Assembly: GCF_019056515.1 (NCBI RefSeq)
Contig: NZ_CP064874.1
Span: 113,761 to 177,760, forward strand
Source of the DNA: Microbacterium paraoxydans
Lineage (GTDB): Bacteria; Actinomycetota; Actinomycetes; Actinomycetales; Microbacteriaceae
Direction of reading: 5' to 3'
Length of the DNA stretch: 64,000 nucleotides
Position numbers and translations under genes: made by a program. Shown one piece after another: positions 24,746 through 33,736 of the stretch; position 1 is the first letter of the stretch, and every line of letters begins with the position of its first letter. The notes under the pieces were generated by a model. That model did no database searches. It saw only the letters and a list, made by a program, of their open reading frames with translations, and had not been told where the DNA came from.

Positions 24746-25980
24746 CGGGCGGCCGCCTTCGCCGGAGCCGTGCTCGAGGGCTCGAGGAGGGCGCGCAGCC
24801 GATGTATCAGCTCGTCCGCCTTCGCTCGCGAGGCGACCGAGCGGCGGGCGTCGACGAGGGCACGCGGCCAGTTCACGATGACGGCACCTTCGGCCTGCCC
24901 TTGGCTCTCGCCGTACACGACGGCGAAGCGGTCCTGCGCAGGGTCGCCCACCATCGTCCAGTGATCAGATCCGGTATGCCCGACGATCTGGATCTTCCAG
25001 TCGTACTGGTCGCTCCAGACATACTCGGTCGTGTCGTAGTCCTCGCAATCATCAGGGTGGACGATGTTGTGTGCGACGACGCGAGCCTGATCAACGGCAT
25101 TGGTCCAATGTTCGAGGCGCAGCGAGACGTTGCGCGACGCACTCGCCCAACGTGCGATATCGCCGACGGCAAAGATCTCAGGATGCCCGATGGCCCGCAG
25201 CCCAGAGTCGCAGGTCACCCCGTTGTCGAGTTCGATGCCGGAACCCTCGAGCCACTCTGTGTTGACCACAGCTCCGATACCGACGAGAGCTGCATCGGCC
25301 TCGATGATCTCGCCGCCATCGAGCACCACGCGCACCCCGTCTGCCGTCTGTTCGACGCCTTCGACTGTCCTTCCGAAGTACTCCTCGACGCCCTCCTGGG
25401 CATACTTGCGGCTGAAGATCTGGCCGACTTCGGCATTGAGCACCCGCGACATCGGCGCCGGGAACGGGTCAACCATGCTGACCCGTACGCCCGCCGTGAT
25501 CGCCGTTGCGGCAGCCTCCCCCCCGATGAAGCCTGCGCCGATGACCACAAGGTGCCGCGCTGTGGCCAGCTCATCCCGCAAGCGCTCGGCATCGCCGCTG
25601 GTACGCAGCAAGTGAATATGCTCACCTTCACCCCACGGAGAGCGACGGGCGCGTGACCCGGTGGCGATCACGAGTGTGTCGTATGAGACGGCTGTACCGT
25701 CCTCGAGCGTCACAACCTGGCCTTCGAGGTTGAGGGATGCCGCGGGCGTGCCGAAGATTGAGATGGCTCCGATCCCCCGCGTCTCGTGCTCGGAGAGAAG
25801 CTCGATCTCGTGTCGCGCCGTCTCACCGGTGAGGTACTTCTTCGAGAGCGGAGGTTTGTCGTAGGTGGGATGGCGTTCCTGGTCAATCAGGACGATCTCG
25901 CCCTCGAATCCCTCGCTTCGAAGGGCTTGGGCGGTCTTGAGCCCACCAACAGAGGCGCCGACGATGACGACCCGCGACAC
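24742..25980 (-). CDS. Ferredoxin reductase of a ring-hydroxylating dioxygenase
   Basis: 412 residues from GTG at 25980, which gives the FAD dinucleotide fold right at the N-terminus (RVVIVGASVGGLKTAQALR). Further marks are the KPPLSKKYL signature of rhodocoxin/putidaredoxin-type reductases, LVIATGSRAR, the NADH fold VVIGAGFIGGEAAATA and FAVGDIARW near 300. It passes electrons from NADH through FAD to the ferredoxin encoded just upstream. Start lies two bases after the ferredoxin stop. Confidence 0.88.
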   Translation of the reverse strand: MSRVVIVGASVGGLKTAQALRSEGFEGEIVLIDQERHPTYDKPPLSKKYLTGETARHEIELLSEHETRGIGAISIFGTPAASLNLEGQVVTLEDGTAVSYDTLVIATGSRARRSPWGEGEHIHLLRTSGDAERLRDELATARHLVVIGAGFIGGEAAATAITAGVRVSMVDPFPAPMSRVLNAEVGQIFSRKYAQEGVEEYFGRTVEGVEQTADGVRVVLDGGEIIEADAALVGIGAVVNTEWLEGSGIELDNGVTCDSGLRAIGHPEIFAVGDIARWASASRNVSLRLEHWTNAVDQARVVAHNIVHPDDCEDYDTTEYVWSDQYDWKIQIVGHTGSDHWTMVGDPAQDRFAVVYGESQGQAEGAVIVNWPRALVDARRSVASRAKADELIHRLRALLEPSSTAPAKAAAR

Positions 25981-25981
25981 G

Positions 25982-26176
25982 TCAGTCCTCCACAACCAAG
26001 GCGGAGACGGGGCAGCTGCGCGCCGCCTCCTCTACTCGCTTGCGGTCACTGTCGGGCAGGTCCTCGCGCAGAACGATCACTAGGGCGTCGTCATCTAGGT
26101 CGAAGTAGTCGCCCGCGGCGACAACGCAATTGGCGTAGCCCTGGCAGGCGCTGCGGTCGGCGATGATCCGTGCCAT
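25982..26176 (-). CDS. [3Fe-4S]-type ferredoxin
   Basis: 64 residues with CQGYANC and a late C-P (SCPVSAL): three conserved cysteines at the usual positions, with the fourth cluster position taken by the Ala of YANC, as in actinobacterial 3Fe-4S ferredoxins of P450 and dioxygenase systems. It carries electrons from the reductase to the Rieske oxygenase. Good ribosome site (AAAGGAGAG) upstream. Confidence 0.88.
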   Translation of the reverse strand: MARIIADRSACQGYANCVVAAGDYFDLDDDALVIVLREDLPDSDRKRVEEAARSCPVSALVVED

Positions 26177-26190
26177 CGGTCTCTCCTTTT

Positions 26191-26505
26191 CTACTGCGGT
26201 CGCATTTCGGGAAACATCGGCTGGTCAGGCCGCGCGATCATCTCGGAGAACGTCTGCGTGGTCTGCCAGGTCAGGGCCTCGAGTTCCATGGGGTCGATCG
26301 CGATCCACTGGCCAGTTTTCGGGGCGTCGATCAGTAGCCTCGTGCCGTTGTGAGTTTCCACGCGGCGCACTTCGATCTCCGAAAACTCGTTGGCGATGAC
26401 GAGCGGCTCTCCGACGGTGCGGGCAATAAGACGCTCGCGCTCCGCCGCCGCAGCCGCCGCGGCATCACGATCGACGTCGGCACCCTCCCAGTCGAGGCCG
26501 CTCAC
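26191..26505 (-). CDS. Small protein of the dioxygenase operon
   Basis: 104 residues, overlapping the beta-subunit stop by four bases. Mixed alpha/beta, with an Ala-rich start, a beta-sheet centre (EIEVRRVETHNGTRLLID) and WIAIDPMELEALTW. No cofactor or membrane motif. Small accessory frames of this size occur between the beta subunit and ferredoxin genes in other actinobacterial aromatic-acid dioxygenase clusters. The role is unknown. Confidence 0.65.
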   Translation of the reverse strand: MSGLDWEGADVDRDAAAAAAAERERLIARTVGEPLVIANEFSEIEVRRVETHNGTRLLIDAPKTGQWIAIDPMELEALTWQTTQTFSEMIARPDQPMFPEMRPQ

Positions 26506-27095
26506 AGGAAGATCGCCAGGTTCTGGGTGCGGAGCACCGACTCGTCCACCATGATCACCCGACGTGCCAACTGCAGGTCGTCACCGACGCGACGCAATAC
26601 GTCCTCGCGGTGAGCGGAGATGATTGACGGCTCGTTGACGTCTCCCCGGCTGCGGAACAGCAGGACGGCGGAGTCGACGATGAGCTCGTCCTCGACCGAG
26701 GACAGGAACACGCGCACGTTCGTCACGTAGTGACGCAGGCGTGAGGGAGGGTCCTCCGTCCAAGCGTGTTCAGTCAGGAATCGCGCGACCCGGCGGCTGA
26801 GCGAGTACTTATTCTCGTCCCAGTGCGACATCCCCCTCGCCGTCGTGAAGGAAGACCCGAGAGCCGTCGTCTGACGCACCGGCATGATGTAGTGAATATC
26901 CTCTGTAAGCGTCTCAAGCCAGTGCTCGTACCGTTGCTCGTCGAGGGTGTAAGCCTCTTCAATCAACCAACGATGCGCCTCGAGATGCAGTTCGTCGGAG
27001 AACAGTAGGGACCGCCCGACTCGATCGGCGCGCGTGGCGTGGGCGCCGAGAGGCGATTGCTCGGATATCTGGACACCGGTCTCGGTGTTCATCAT
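26502..27095 (-). CDS. Ring-hydroxylating dioxygenase beta subunit
   Basis: 197 residues of the ring_hydroxyl_B (NTF2-like) family: EAHRWLIEEAYTLDEQRYEHW, DIHYIMPV, SRLRHYVTNVRV and a late FRSRGDVNEPSIISAHREDV, R(R)VIMVDESVLRTQNLAIFL. It has a structural role in the alpha3beta3 oxygenase. Its ATG overlaps the alpha stop by four bases, giving coupled, equimolar translation. Confidence 0.88.
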   Translation of the reverse strand: MMNTETGVQISEQSPLGAHATRADRVGRSLLFSDELHLEAHRWLIEEAYTLDEQRYEHWLETLTEDIHYIMPVRQTTALGSSFTTARGMSHWDENKYSLSRRVARFLTEHAWTEDPPSRLRHYVTNVRVFLSSVEDELIVDSAVLLFRSRGDVNEPSIISAHREDVLRRVGDDLQLARRVIMVDESVLRTQNLAIFL

Positions 27096-28486
27096 GCGGG
27101 TGCCTCCCCGTTGTTGGTGATGCCTGTACCGATGCTCGCGACCTGCACCTCGACTTCGTCATCGGTGTCGAGGTAGTCGGCCCAGCGATCGAGCAGATGA
27201 CGCTGGTTGTACTCGCCGTAACCAACGTGCGCGACGCCTGGACCGGCGAACTGTTCAGGCGTCAGCGCAGCGACGACCGGAGTGTCGTCTTTGAGAGTCC
27301 CCATCCGACTGTTGAGCAGGAGCCGTCGAGCCATCGAACCCTTGGCAGTCGTGGTCAGCGAGACCCAGTTCTCGACATCGTCCTGCTCGAACATTCCCGT
27401 GCTACCGAAGCACATAAGGTAGGCCTTGTACGAGAGCTCCTTGAACTCCTCCGGCGCCTCGGCATCGACCGCGAACCAGGAGTAGACCTCCGTCTCGTTC
27501 TCGCTAATGGGCTGCCACGAACGGATCGAGATGAAGGGCAGCACGTCGTCCCCGTCCTCCACCTTCGGCCAGTTGTGCACGAAACTCATGTTCGGGAAGA
27601 GCGATGCCGCTGAGATCATAAACCCGTCACGGCCAATCACATCGAGCTGCTCAGGCGACCATTGCTCCTTCATCCGCTCGATCATCGCGTCGGGATATCC
27701 GACGTAGCGCAGCCGCTCCTCGAGGCTGCCCGGCGGGAGCTTGTAGGTCGTGCCGCCGCCGTTGCCGGCCCAGTACGTGTTGCCGTCCTTGCGCTTCTCC
27801 GCCTTCGGCTCACGGAACAACCCGATCTCGACGACCGAGGTGTGGGTCTGGGGCGTGTGATACATGTCGCCGGCGAAGTTCTCGGCGCCGATCTTCCAGT
27901 TCGCGTTGACGCGCCACCGCTGCGGGCCACGCAGCTCGATGCCCTTGGCGCTCTGCCCGGTGTAGTAGTCGAGGTAGAACGCGAAGTCGCCGATGTATTC
28001 CCGCAGGGTCGGCGCGTTCGGGTCCATGCTGATGAAGATCAGACCGTTGTATGTGTCCAGGTTCGGCGCCGGGAGCAGTCGTGCACCCTTCTTGTTGAAC
28101 CCTGCCTCACCCCCGTAGGCCTCCTCGTGGAACGGGAGGCCCATAATCCGGCCGTCGTTGCGGTATGACCACCCGTGGTAGGGGCAACGGAAGTGGGAGG
28201 CGTTGCCGACCTCGGCGCGGCACACCTGCATCCCGCGGTGCAGGCACATGTTGAAGTGCGCCCGAATCTCACCACTCTCATCGCGCACGACGATAAACGA
28301 GTCGTCGAGCACATGCCGCACCACGTAGTCACCGGGCTGAGGGATCTCGGATTCATGTCCGACGAAAATCCACGCGCGGCTGAAGAGCTTGCTCTTCTCC
28401 TGCTCGAAGATCTCCTCGTCGTTATAGATGTGCGCCGGGATCATGCCGCGCCGCACGTCCTCGAAGATCGTCGTCTTGCTCGCCAT
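27092..28486 (-). CDS. Ring-hydroxylating dioxygenase alpha subunit, phthalate 3,4-dioxygenase-like
   Basis: 464 residues. Rieske [2Fe-2S] ligands Cys81, His83, Cys101 and His104 lie in CLHRGMQV and CPYHGWSY. The mononuclear iron site is in AENFAGDMYHTPQTH (Asp207 electron bridge, His210, His215). The protein hydroxylates an aromatic ring to a cis-dihydrodiol using O2 and electrons from the ferredoxin. The substrate is assigned as phthalate from context: the adjacent class II aldolase-type decarboxylase and the downstream protocatechuate pathway match the Arthrobacter/Terrabacter pht clusters. The alternatives are other aromatic carboxylates. First gene of a six-gene operon read from a promoter near 28500-28580. 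Confidence 0.82.
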   Translation of the reverse strand: MASKTTIFEDVRRGMIPAHIYNDEEIFEQEKSKLFSRAWIFVGHESEIPQPGDYVVRHVLDDSFIVVRDESGEIRAHFNMCLHRGMQVCRAEVGNASHFRCPYHGWSYRNDGRIMGLPFHEEAYGGEAGFNKKGARLLPAPNLDTYNGLIFISMDPNAPTLREYIGDFAFYLDYYTGQSAKGIELRGPQRWRVNANWKIGAENFAGDMYHTPQTHTSVVEIGLFREPKAEKRKDGNTYWAGNGGGTTYKLPPGSLEERLRYVGYPDAMIERMKEQWSPEQLDVIGRDGFMISAASLFPNMSFVHNWPKVEDGDDVLPFISIRSWQPISENETEVYSWFAVDAEAPEEFKELSYKAYLMCFGSTGMFEQDDVENWVSLTTTAKGSMARRLLLNSRMGTLKDDTPVVAALTPEQFAGPGVAHVGYGEYNQRHLLDRWADYLDTDDEVEVQVASIGTGITNNGEAPA

Positions 28487-28564
28487 TGGGTCGCTGCTTC
28501 CTGATGTCAGAGTCCTATTCCGCGCCTTGAAGATGATGTCGGTCGAGACCGGTTTTCTTTAAGA

Positions 28565-28579
28565 CAGAATCTGATTCTG
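28565..28579. promoter_or_regulatory. Palindromic operator in the divergent dioxygenase/decarboxylase promoter
   Basis: CAGAATCTGATTCTG, perfect 7-bp arms around one base, lies 53 bases before the decarboxylase start and 79 from the alpha-subunit start. Its CAGAATCTG half recurs at 31096-31104 before the hydrolase genes. Form and place suit an IclR-family site. Confidence 0.55.
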
Positions 28580-28631
28580 CTAGATTTTCCAGGAATTCGC
28601 AATCGGAGATCACGCCTCGAAGGAGAAGTGG

Positions 28632-29360
28632 ATGATGAACGACTACGTCGACGAACGCATGCTCGTCGCCAATGCTTGCCGCGTGCTCGCGGTCCGGGGG
28701 CTCGTGGACGACATCCTCGGGCACGTCAGCCTGCGGGTCGACGACGACACCGTCCTCATCCGAGCCCGCGGACCGCAGGAGCGGGGGCTGCGGTTCACCA
28801 CCGCCGACGACATCCTCGCCGTGCCCCTTGAGGGATCGTTCGAGCTCGCCGGCGGGTACCGGGCGCCGAACGAGCTGTCTCTGCATCTTGAGCTGCTGCG
28901 CCGCAATCCTGCGGCTCGATCCGTCGTCCACGCGCATCCGCCGGCTGTCGTCGCGTTCTCGCTGACCGGACGGACGTTGCTACCGATTGTCGGTGCCTTC
29001 AACATCCCCGCTATGCGGATGGCGCGCGGCGGCATCCCCGCGCACCCCTCGTCTGCGCTGATCCGCAACCACGCACGCGCGACGGCCATGGCGGACGATT
29101 TCGGCACGCGGCCGGTCGGCATCCTGCGCGGTCACGGCCTCACGGCCGTCGGCGAGAGCGTCCCGCAGGCCGTCATCCGCGCGATCAATGTCGACAGCCT
29201 GGCTCGCGTGCACCTCGCCGTTCTGCAGGCAGGGGCCGAGCCTATGCCGATCGATGACGACGATCTCGCCGACCTGCCCGACCTGGGTGACGCATTCAAC
29301 GACGGGCATCTCTGGCGATTCCTGCTGCAGGAACTTGCTGAGCAACGGCTCCTGCTGTAG
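28632..29360 (+). CDS. Class II aldolase/adducin-family decarboxylase, 3,4-dihydroxyphthalate decarboxylase candidate
   Basis: 242 residues, ribosome site AAGGAGAAG. Zinc-binding features of the family are visible: GHVSLRVDD with an early substrate loop, VVHAHPPAVVAFS (two metal His), and the late LRGHGLTAVG (third His). Aldolase members normally cleave phosphosugars, but a subgroup in phthalate clusters (PhtC) removes the 2-carboxylate of 3,4-dihydroxyphthalate to give protocatechuate. The position, divergent from a Rieske dioxygenase operon and sharing its promoter, supports that role. Confidence 0.72.
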   Translation: MMNDYVDERMLVANACRVLAVRGLVDDILGHVSLRVDDDTVLIRARGPQERGLRFTTADDILAVPLEGSFELAGGYRAPNELSLHLELLRRNPAARSVVHAHPPAVVAFSLTGRTLLPIVGAFNIPAMRMARGGIPAHPSSALIRNHARATAMADDFGTRPVGILRGHGLTAVGESVPQAVIRAINVDSLARVHLAVLQAGAEPMPIDDDDLADLPDLGDAFNDGHLWRFLLQELAEQRLLL

Positions 29361-29411
29361 TCGGGCCATCACAGATGTCCGGAGCCCGGGTCGCGATCAG
29401 CTGCACCATCC

Positions 29412-30325
29412 TCACCGCCGCGGGCGTACATTTGGACCGAGCCACTCCGTCACCAGGGTGAGTACCGCATCGCTGTTCGACTCCTGCATCAGCATGTGGC
29501 CGTTGCCAGCCACGTTCGCTGCCGTCAACGCGACGAACCTGACATCGCCGCCTCGCTCGGCGAGCCAGTCTGCAGTCGCGCGGTCCGACTCGATCGGATG
29601 ATCGGTGTCGTGGGTACCGACCATCACGAGGGTCGGTAGGCCGTCCAACTCCCTGTCGCCGATATGGACCTGCGCACCGCGGACGTTCTGCCGCTCGAGG
29701 AGGAGCCCGGCTGGGATTGGCGCCAGCTGTGAACGGAGCTCGTCCAGGTGACCGGGTGGGAACTGCTCGCTTGCACCGACCAGCTTCGCCTCGATGAACT
29801 CTGGTCCGGGATGCCACCAGCCGCGACGGGGAAGCCTCCAGGTGAGCGGGCGTCCCTGGACGACGATGTGATCGGCGTCCTCTTCCAGCACGGCGGGCTC
29901 GGGCTGGATGTCCCCGGGGGGAGCGGGTGCCAGCGCGACTAGGGCGATCAGTGAATCCCGATGGTGGAAAGCGACCCGATAGCCGAAAGCGGCGGACATG
30001 GAGTGGACCACGAGGACGACCGGGCCGCCGAGCGCAGCGATTAGCTCGACGATCGCGCCGGCGACCGCCGCCCCATCCAGCCGCGTGTCGGGGTCCCATG
30101 CGCCGCCAGCCGACAACCCAGGCCACGTCATCACGACCGCGCGGTATCCGGCTTCGGCGAGACGGGGTGCCCACCCGGGTCGCCCGCCGATCGCTCGACT
30201 CCAGCCATCGGGGCCCACCCCCCGCCGTGAACGAGCAGCACCGTCGCACGGGCGGGGCCGCCGGGCAGCCATTCGGCGTAAGCGACGGTCCCAGCGGAAG
30301 TCGCGAAAGAGCGAAACGTCGTCAC
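29412..30325 (-). pseudogene. Alpha/beta hydrolase with a one-base insertion
   Basis: The start (GTG at 30325, MTTFRSFATSAGTVAYAEW, VLLVHGGG) and the rest (GPDGWSRAIGGRPGWAPRL, VVLVVHSMSAAFGYRVA with the nucleophile Ser in HSMSA, and a late NGHMLMQESN with the catalytic His) are in different frames. They join if one base is removed from the run of six C at 30218-30223. The gene overlaps the next hydrolase upstream (GTGA). With the dioxygenase cluster a carboxylesterase role, for example on phthalate esters, is plausible. Confidence 0.7.
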
Positions 30326-31035
30326 GACATGACGGAGACGATGGCTGCTGCCAGTTCCACAGGGCGCGTCAACATTGCCTGGTGGCTCCCCGGCGAGCTC
30401 GCGGTCGTGGGGTTCGTGAGCCGGTCTGCTGATGCGCGGTACAACTCCTGCGGCACAGCCCGATCCTCTTGCAGGAAGATGTAGCCGCTCGGCACGTCAC
30501 CGGTGCCGGCCGTCCGAAGACGGATCGGCTCGTCGAGCCAACCGCCAGGCGACGGCACCAGACGAGGCTCGACCTGCGCGTGAAGCTCCTCCGATCCGTC
30601 CTGCAAGAAAGCCGTCATGAATAGCTGCGGCGGGATCGGCACGCTCTGGTCGGGCGAGGACGCGGCTGTGCCACGGGCGAAATTCGCCAACTCGGCGGGG
30701 AGGATCGCATTGATCGACTCGCCGTCGGCGAGTACCCACGCGTCGATGAAGATCGCCTGCTCCACCTGCTCCGGCATCGCCTCAGCTACGAGTTGGATGA
30801 GCGGGCCGCCGCCACTGTGGCCGACTACGACGAACCGGTCCCACCCCTTGTCGGCGATCCGGCCGATGAGATTGTCCGCCATGGTCGAGAGCGTGACACC
30901 TGCACGGTCGTCGTTGTCACCGTGACCCTGCAAGGTTGGGGCCCATACCTCGTGGCCTGCCTTCGTGAGCTCAGCGACAACGCCGTCCCACGCCCAACCA
31001 CCCTGCCAACCTCCATGAACCAAGACGATGCGCAT
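30322..31035 (-). CDS. Alpha/beta hydrolase (esterase-like)
   Basis: 237 residues. Oxyanion-hole HGGWQGGWAWDG follows the first strand, VVGHSGGGPLIQLVAEAMP carries the nucleophile Ser, and SPGSHQAMLTRPVELA near the C-terminus holds the catalytic His. This compact form (EstC/methylesterase/hydroxynitrile lyase-like) includes monoester hydrolases. A CAGAATCTG half-site at 31096-31104 links it to the putative regulon of the dioxygenase. It may release phthalate from monoalkyl esters; the substrate is inferred. Confidence 0.75.
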   Translation of the reverse strand: MRIVLVHGGWQGGWAWDGVVAELTKAGHEVWAPTLQGHGDNDDRAGVTLSTMADNLIGRIADKGWDRFVVVGHSGGGPLIQLVAEAMPEQVEQAIFIDAWVLADGESINAILPAELANFARGTAASSPDQSVPIPPQLFMTAFLQDGSEELHAQVEPRLVPSPGGWLDEPIRLRTAGTGDVPSGYIFLQEDRAVPQELYRASADRLTNPTTASSPGSHQAMLTRPVELAAAIVSVMS

Positions 31036-31095
31036 TCTGGAACTCCTTTGTTCACCGACGGCGGGTTCCGTCGGATGGAATCCCACTCTACCTAG

Positions 31096-31104
31096 CAGAA
31101 TCTG
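31096..31104. promoter_or_regulatory. CAGAATCTG half-site before the hydrolase operon
   Basis: Nine bases identical to one half of the 28565-28579 palindrome, 61 bases upstream of the hydrolase start and followed by TGCAGAA. Confidence 0.4.
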
Positions 31105-31222
31105 TGCAGAACAACAGTCCTGTTCAATCCCTTCAGAAAGGGTCATTCGTACTCGTCGAGCTTCCGGAGGACGGTCTATCTGAGCGGCGTCTCACGGAGG
31201 TCCTGCAGCATGATCGCCCGGT

Positions 31223-31850
31223 TCAGGGGCGAGATGCATTGCGGGACCTCTCTGGCCAGCGTGACCGCCACTGCGCCGAGCGGGGTGCCGGATCCATGTG
31301 AGTCGCGTCGACACGAATCCGGAGATTGTGCCGGCGCCCAGCACGATGAGGGAGTTGACGATCATCCTGACGATGATCTGAACTCCGCCGAGAACGAATC
31401 CCTGAGCGGTCGTGTTTCCCTGCCCGTGATCTATGAACTGCGGGATGATCGCGAGTTACATGACAGCGGCCTTGGGGTTGAGCAGGTTGGTGACGAGCCC
31501 CATCCGGAACAGCTTCGACCGGGAGTCGCGCGCGTGGGATTGTGTCTCGAATAGCCCGTTGCCGCCGGGGCGCAGGGTTGCGGACGCCAGCCACGCGAGA
31601 TAGAGCACTCCAGCGGCTGTCCCGGTCCAGCTCACCTTGACAGGGCTCTCAGGGGTGAGTGCTCGACCGGACGATCCCCGCGGACTCGCCATGGAGCCAC
31701 GGCCAAGGAATGCGGAGATCGAGGACGCCGGTCGCGCTGAGCAACACCGGGATGAGGAGAAGAGTGAGCCGCCCCGTCGGCGATCGCCCTCGCCTCTGAA
31801 CGGCGCGGCTGCTCACTCGTTAACACACTCTAGGTCGATCTGCCTGCCGC
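31223..31850 (-). pseudogene. LysE/RhtB-family exporter remnant
   Basis: Frames on the minus strand give GTAAGVLYLAWLASATLRPG, FRMGLVTNLLNPKAAVM then a stop, and beyond it FIDHGQGNTTAQGFVLGGVQ and MIVNSLIVLGAG. The order matches LysE-type amino-acid exporters, but a stop, frame changes and loss of the N-terminal helices destroy it. From 31105 to 31222 and 31851 to 31955 nothing else is evident. Confidence 0.6.
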
Positions 31851-31955
31851 AAGCGGGCATCTGAGTTGAGTCGGACCAACTGTAGGAAAATGCCATTTCG
31901 CGTGGAATCCTGGCCCTGAAACCGTTGCCAACTACCGTGGAATCGCGAGGGGTTC

Positions 31956-32090
31956 ATGCCATCTCGAGCGGGAACCTACAATGCCGCTTTCCTCGAGGAG
32001 GATGCGACCGTGAGGATCCTCGCGGTCGGTACAGACGACTATGAGGTGTTCCCCTCGGCGCTGGCGCACGAGATCGCCCGAGGTCTCTGA
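31956..32090 (+). CDS. Short hypothetical frame at the junction with the small-gene region
   Basis: 44 residues (MPSRAGTYNAAFLEEDATV..., ending EIARGL). Codon use is normal for the region, and a GAGG element precedes the ATG. It may be the tail of a lost gene rather than a gene in its own right. Its stop lies 4 bases from the convergent stop of the large cassette gene. Confidence 0.25.
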   Translation: MPSRAGTYNAAFLEEDATVRILAVGTDDYEVFPSALAHEIARGL

Positions 32091-32094
32091 CGCG

Positions 32095-33498
32095 CTAGAG
32101 GAGCGCGGTGTCCACGCGGCAGCACTTCTGCTGCGCGTAGGGACGGTCACTCAACGGGATCCAGCCCTCTTCTCCTCGGCGGAGGAGGCGCGGGTGTCCG
32201 GGCTCGGTCTCAGCAGTCATGTGTGGGCCAGCGTTGGTCCAGCAGTTCTGTGCGCGCGTCTCGCACCACAGCGCGAGTCGCGCTTCGCGGGGGAGACATG
32301 CCCGGTGCGTCCACCAGGCGCGCTTCTCCCCGTAGGGGCCGAATTGGTGCCCTTCACTGTGGGCGATTGCGTCGTGGACAGCGCGGAACACGTCGTTGGC
32401 GAGCATCGGCGCGCGCTCTCCCGAGGGGAGGGTGACGGTCACGGTGCGTGCCATCGGGTGGTCCGGCGGTAGAGCGCCTTCGGTGTGCTGCGAGACCTCG
32501 GTGCGGAAGTAGAACAGATGCTTGTTCTGTCGCAGATCGTCGAGCATCGCGGCGGAGTCGGCATAGGGCTGCTCGGCCTCTCCGTGCCAGGGCTCGAAGG
32601 TGTAGCCGGCTTCCGTGAGCATGTCCCACTGCGCGCCGATGTGCTGGCGCAGGCTTCGGTAAGACCGGGCGACCTGTGGGTGGGTGGGTTCGTGCGCTGC
32701 GGCCGCGTAGGCTCGCGCTGCAGCGATGTCGTCGAGCTCGGTCAGCCGGGGGATGGGTTTGCGTTGCGGGAACCCGTGCGCGTCGGCGTATCGCTCTCTG
32801 AGCGATTGGATCTCCTTGATGGGCTGGTGGCGCTGGTAGCTGTCGGTGCCTGGCACGAACGCGACGTGCGCTCGAGCGAAGGTGGGCGACGTGCCGAGAC
32901 GTGCGGCGATCGCGTTCACGGCGGATGCCGGCAGCGGGTACTCGGCGGGTTCGGCGATCTCGAGCTTGCCGTCGTAGAGCCTGCCACCTGGTGCGCCGGC
33001 GGCGCGGAGGATGTCGAGAGTCTCCTGGACTTGCAGCTGCGAGCCGGTGTCGGCGGCGAAGCTGTAAACCCGGTCAGGTCCGTCCGGGTCGAAGTACCCG
33101 GCCATGATGCTGTCCTGCTCATACCGTCCTGCGAGCTCTCCCGCCCAGTCGGTGACCTGCTCGAAGCTGTCCGCACGGACGATGTAGGCGCCGGCTGGTT
33201 CAGATGCGCCTTCCCAGAGCCCGTCTGCGTGCTGCAGTTCCGAGATCTCGATGCCGTGGCGTTCCGCGGCGGCGCGGAGGGTGTCTTCGTACTCGATCCA
33301 CTCGTCGGTGTCGTAGTAGCTGGGGCGGGAGCTCATTCGCATCAGCTCGCCAGAGACCGGCCGGAACGGGGTTGCCCCGATGAAGGCCTCGAGCTGCTTC
33401 TCGGCGTTCTGCTCACGCTTCTCCGCACGCCGACGCCGCTGCCCTGCGGCTGTCGACGACGGGCACCGTCGCCCTCCGTGGTCGATGTCGTCGCACAT
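32095..33498 (-). CDS. Large plasmid/phage-type protein of unknown function
   Basis: 467 residues from the ATG at 33498. An N-terminal basic coiled coil (RRRRAEKREQNAEKQLEAF) precedes a central region without clear motifs. A conserved-looking C-terminal domain (about 365-445) has NDVFRAVHDAIAHSEGHQFG, WWTHRAC and CETRAQNCWTN. I recall this FRAVHD...H...ETRAQN pattern from large phage and conjugative-element proteins; its biochemistry is not known to me. A promoter of the second repeat family (33520-33554) lies directly upstream. Confidence 0.6.
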   Translation of the reverse strand: MCDDIDHGGRRCPSSTAAGQRRRRAEKREQNAEKQLEAFIGATPFRPVSGELMRMSSRPSYYDTDEWIEYEDTLRAAAERHGIEISELQHADGLWEGASEPAGAYIVRADSFEQVTDWAGELAGRYEQDSIMAGYFDPDGPDRVYSFAADTGSQLQVQETLDILRAAGAPGGRLYDGKLEIAEPAEYPLPASAVNAIAARLGTSPTFARAHVAFVPGTDSYQRHQPIKEIQSLRERYADAHGFPQRKPIPRLTELDDIAAARAYAAAAHEPTHPQVARSYRSLRQHIGAQWDMLTEAGYTFEPWHGEAEQPYADSAAMLDDLRQNKHLFYFRTEVSQHTEGALPPDHPMARTVTVTLPSGERAPMLANDVFRAVHDAIAHSEGHQFGPYGEKRAWWTHRACLPREARLALWCETRAQNCWTNAGPHMTAETEPGHPRLLRRGEEGWIPLSDRPYAQQKCCRVDTALL

Positions 33499-33519
33499 GG
33501 CCTCTCCCGTTCGTCTGCT

Positions 33520-33554
33520 GGGTATAGGCCGGTGTTGGGGGTGTTCGCGGACAG
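33520..33554 (-). promoter_or_regulatory. Family 2 promoter repeat, copy a
   Basis: Minus strand: TGTCCGCGAA, 13 bases, GGCCTATACCC. TATACC is a fair -10. Heads the 467-residue gene. Confidence 0.65.
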
Positions 33555-33607
33555 AAATCGGGCCCCGCCGGTGAGCGGGGCCCCGAGGAGTGCGGTCGAG
33601 GTCTGGG

Positions 33608-33736
33608 TCAGCCGTTGAGCTCCTCCCAGACCTGGTACGCGCGGTGGAACTCGGGGCTGTCATCGTTCCCCTCATTGATGAGCTGGTCGAGGTACTCGTC
33701 GAGCTCGGCCTGCGAGAGCTGGCGTGGATCCTTCAT
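33608..33736 (-). CDS. Small hypothetical protein
   Basis: 42 residues (MKDPRQLSQAELDEYLDQL, then an acidic helix to EELNG). Its ATG overlaps the previous stop (ATGA), which decides the start; a longer frame upstream is inside the neighbouring gene. Last gene of the five-gene operon starting at 35013. Confidence 0.45.
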   Translation of the reverse strand: MKDPRQLSQAELDEYLDQLINEGNDDSPEFHRAYQVWEELNG

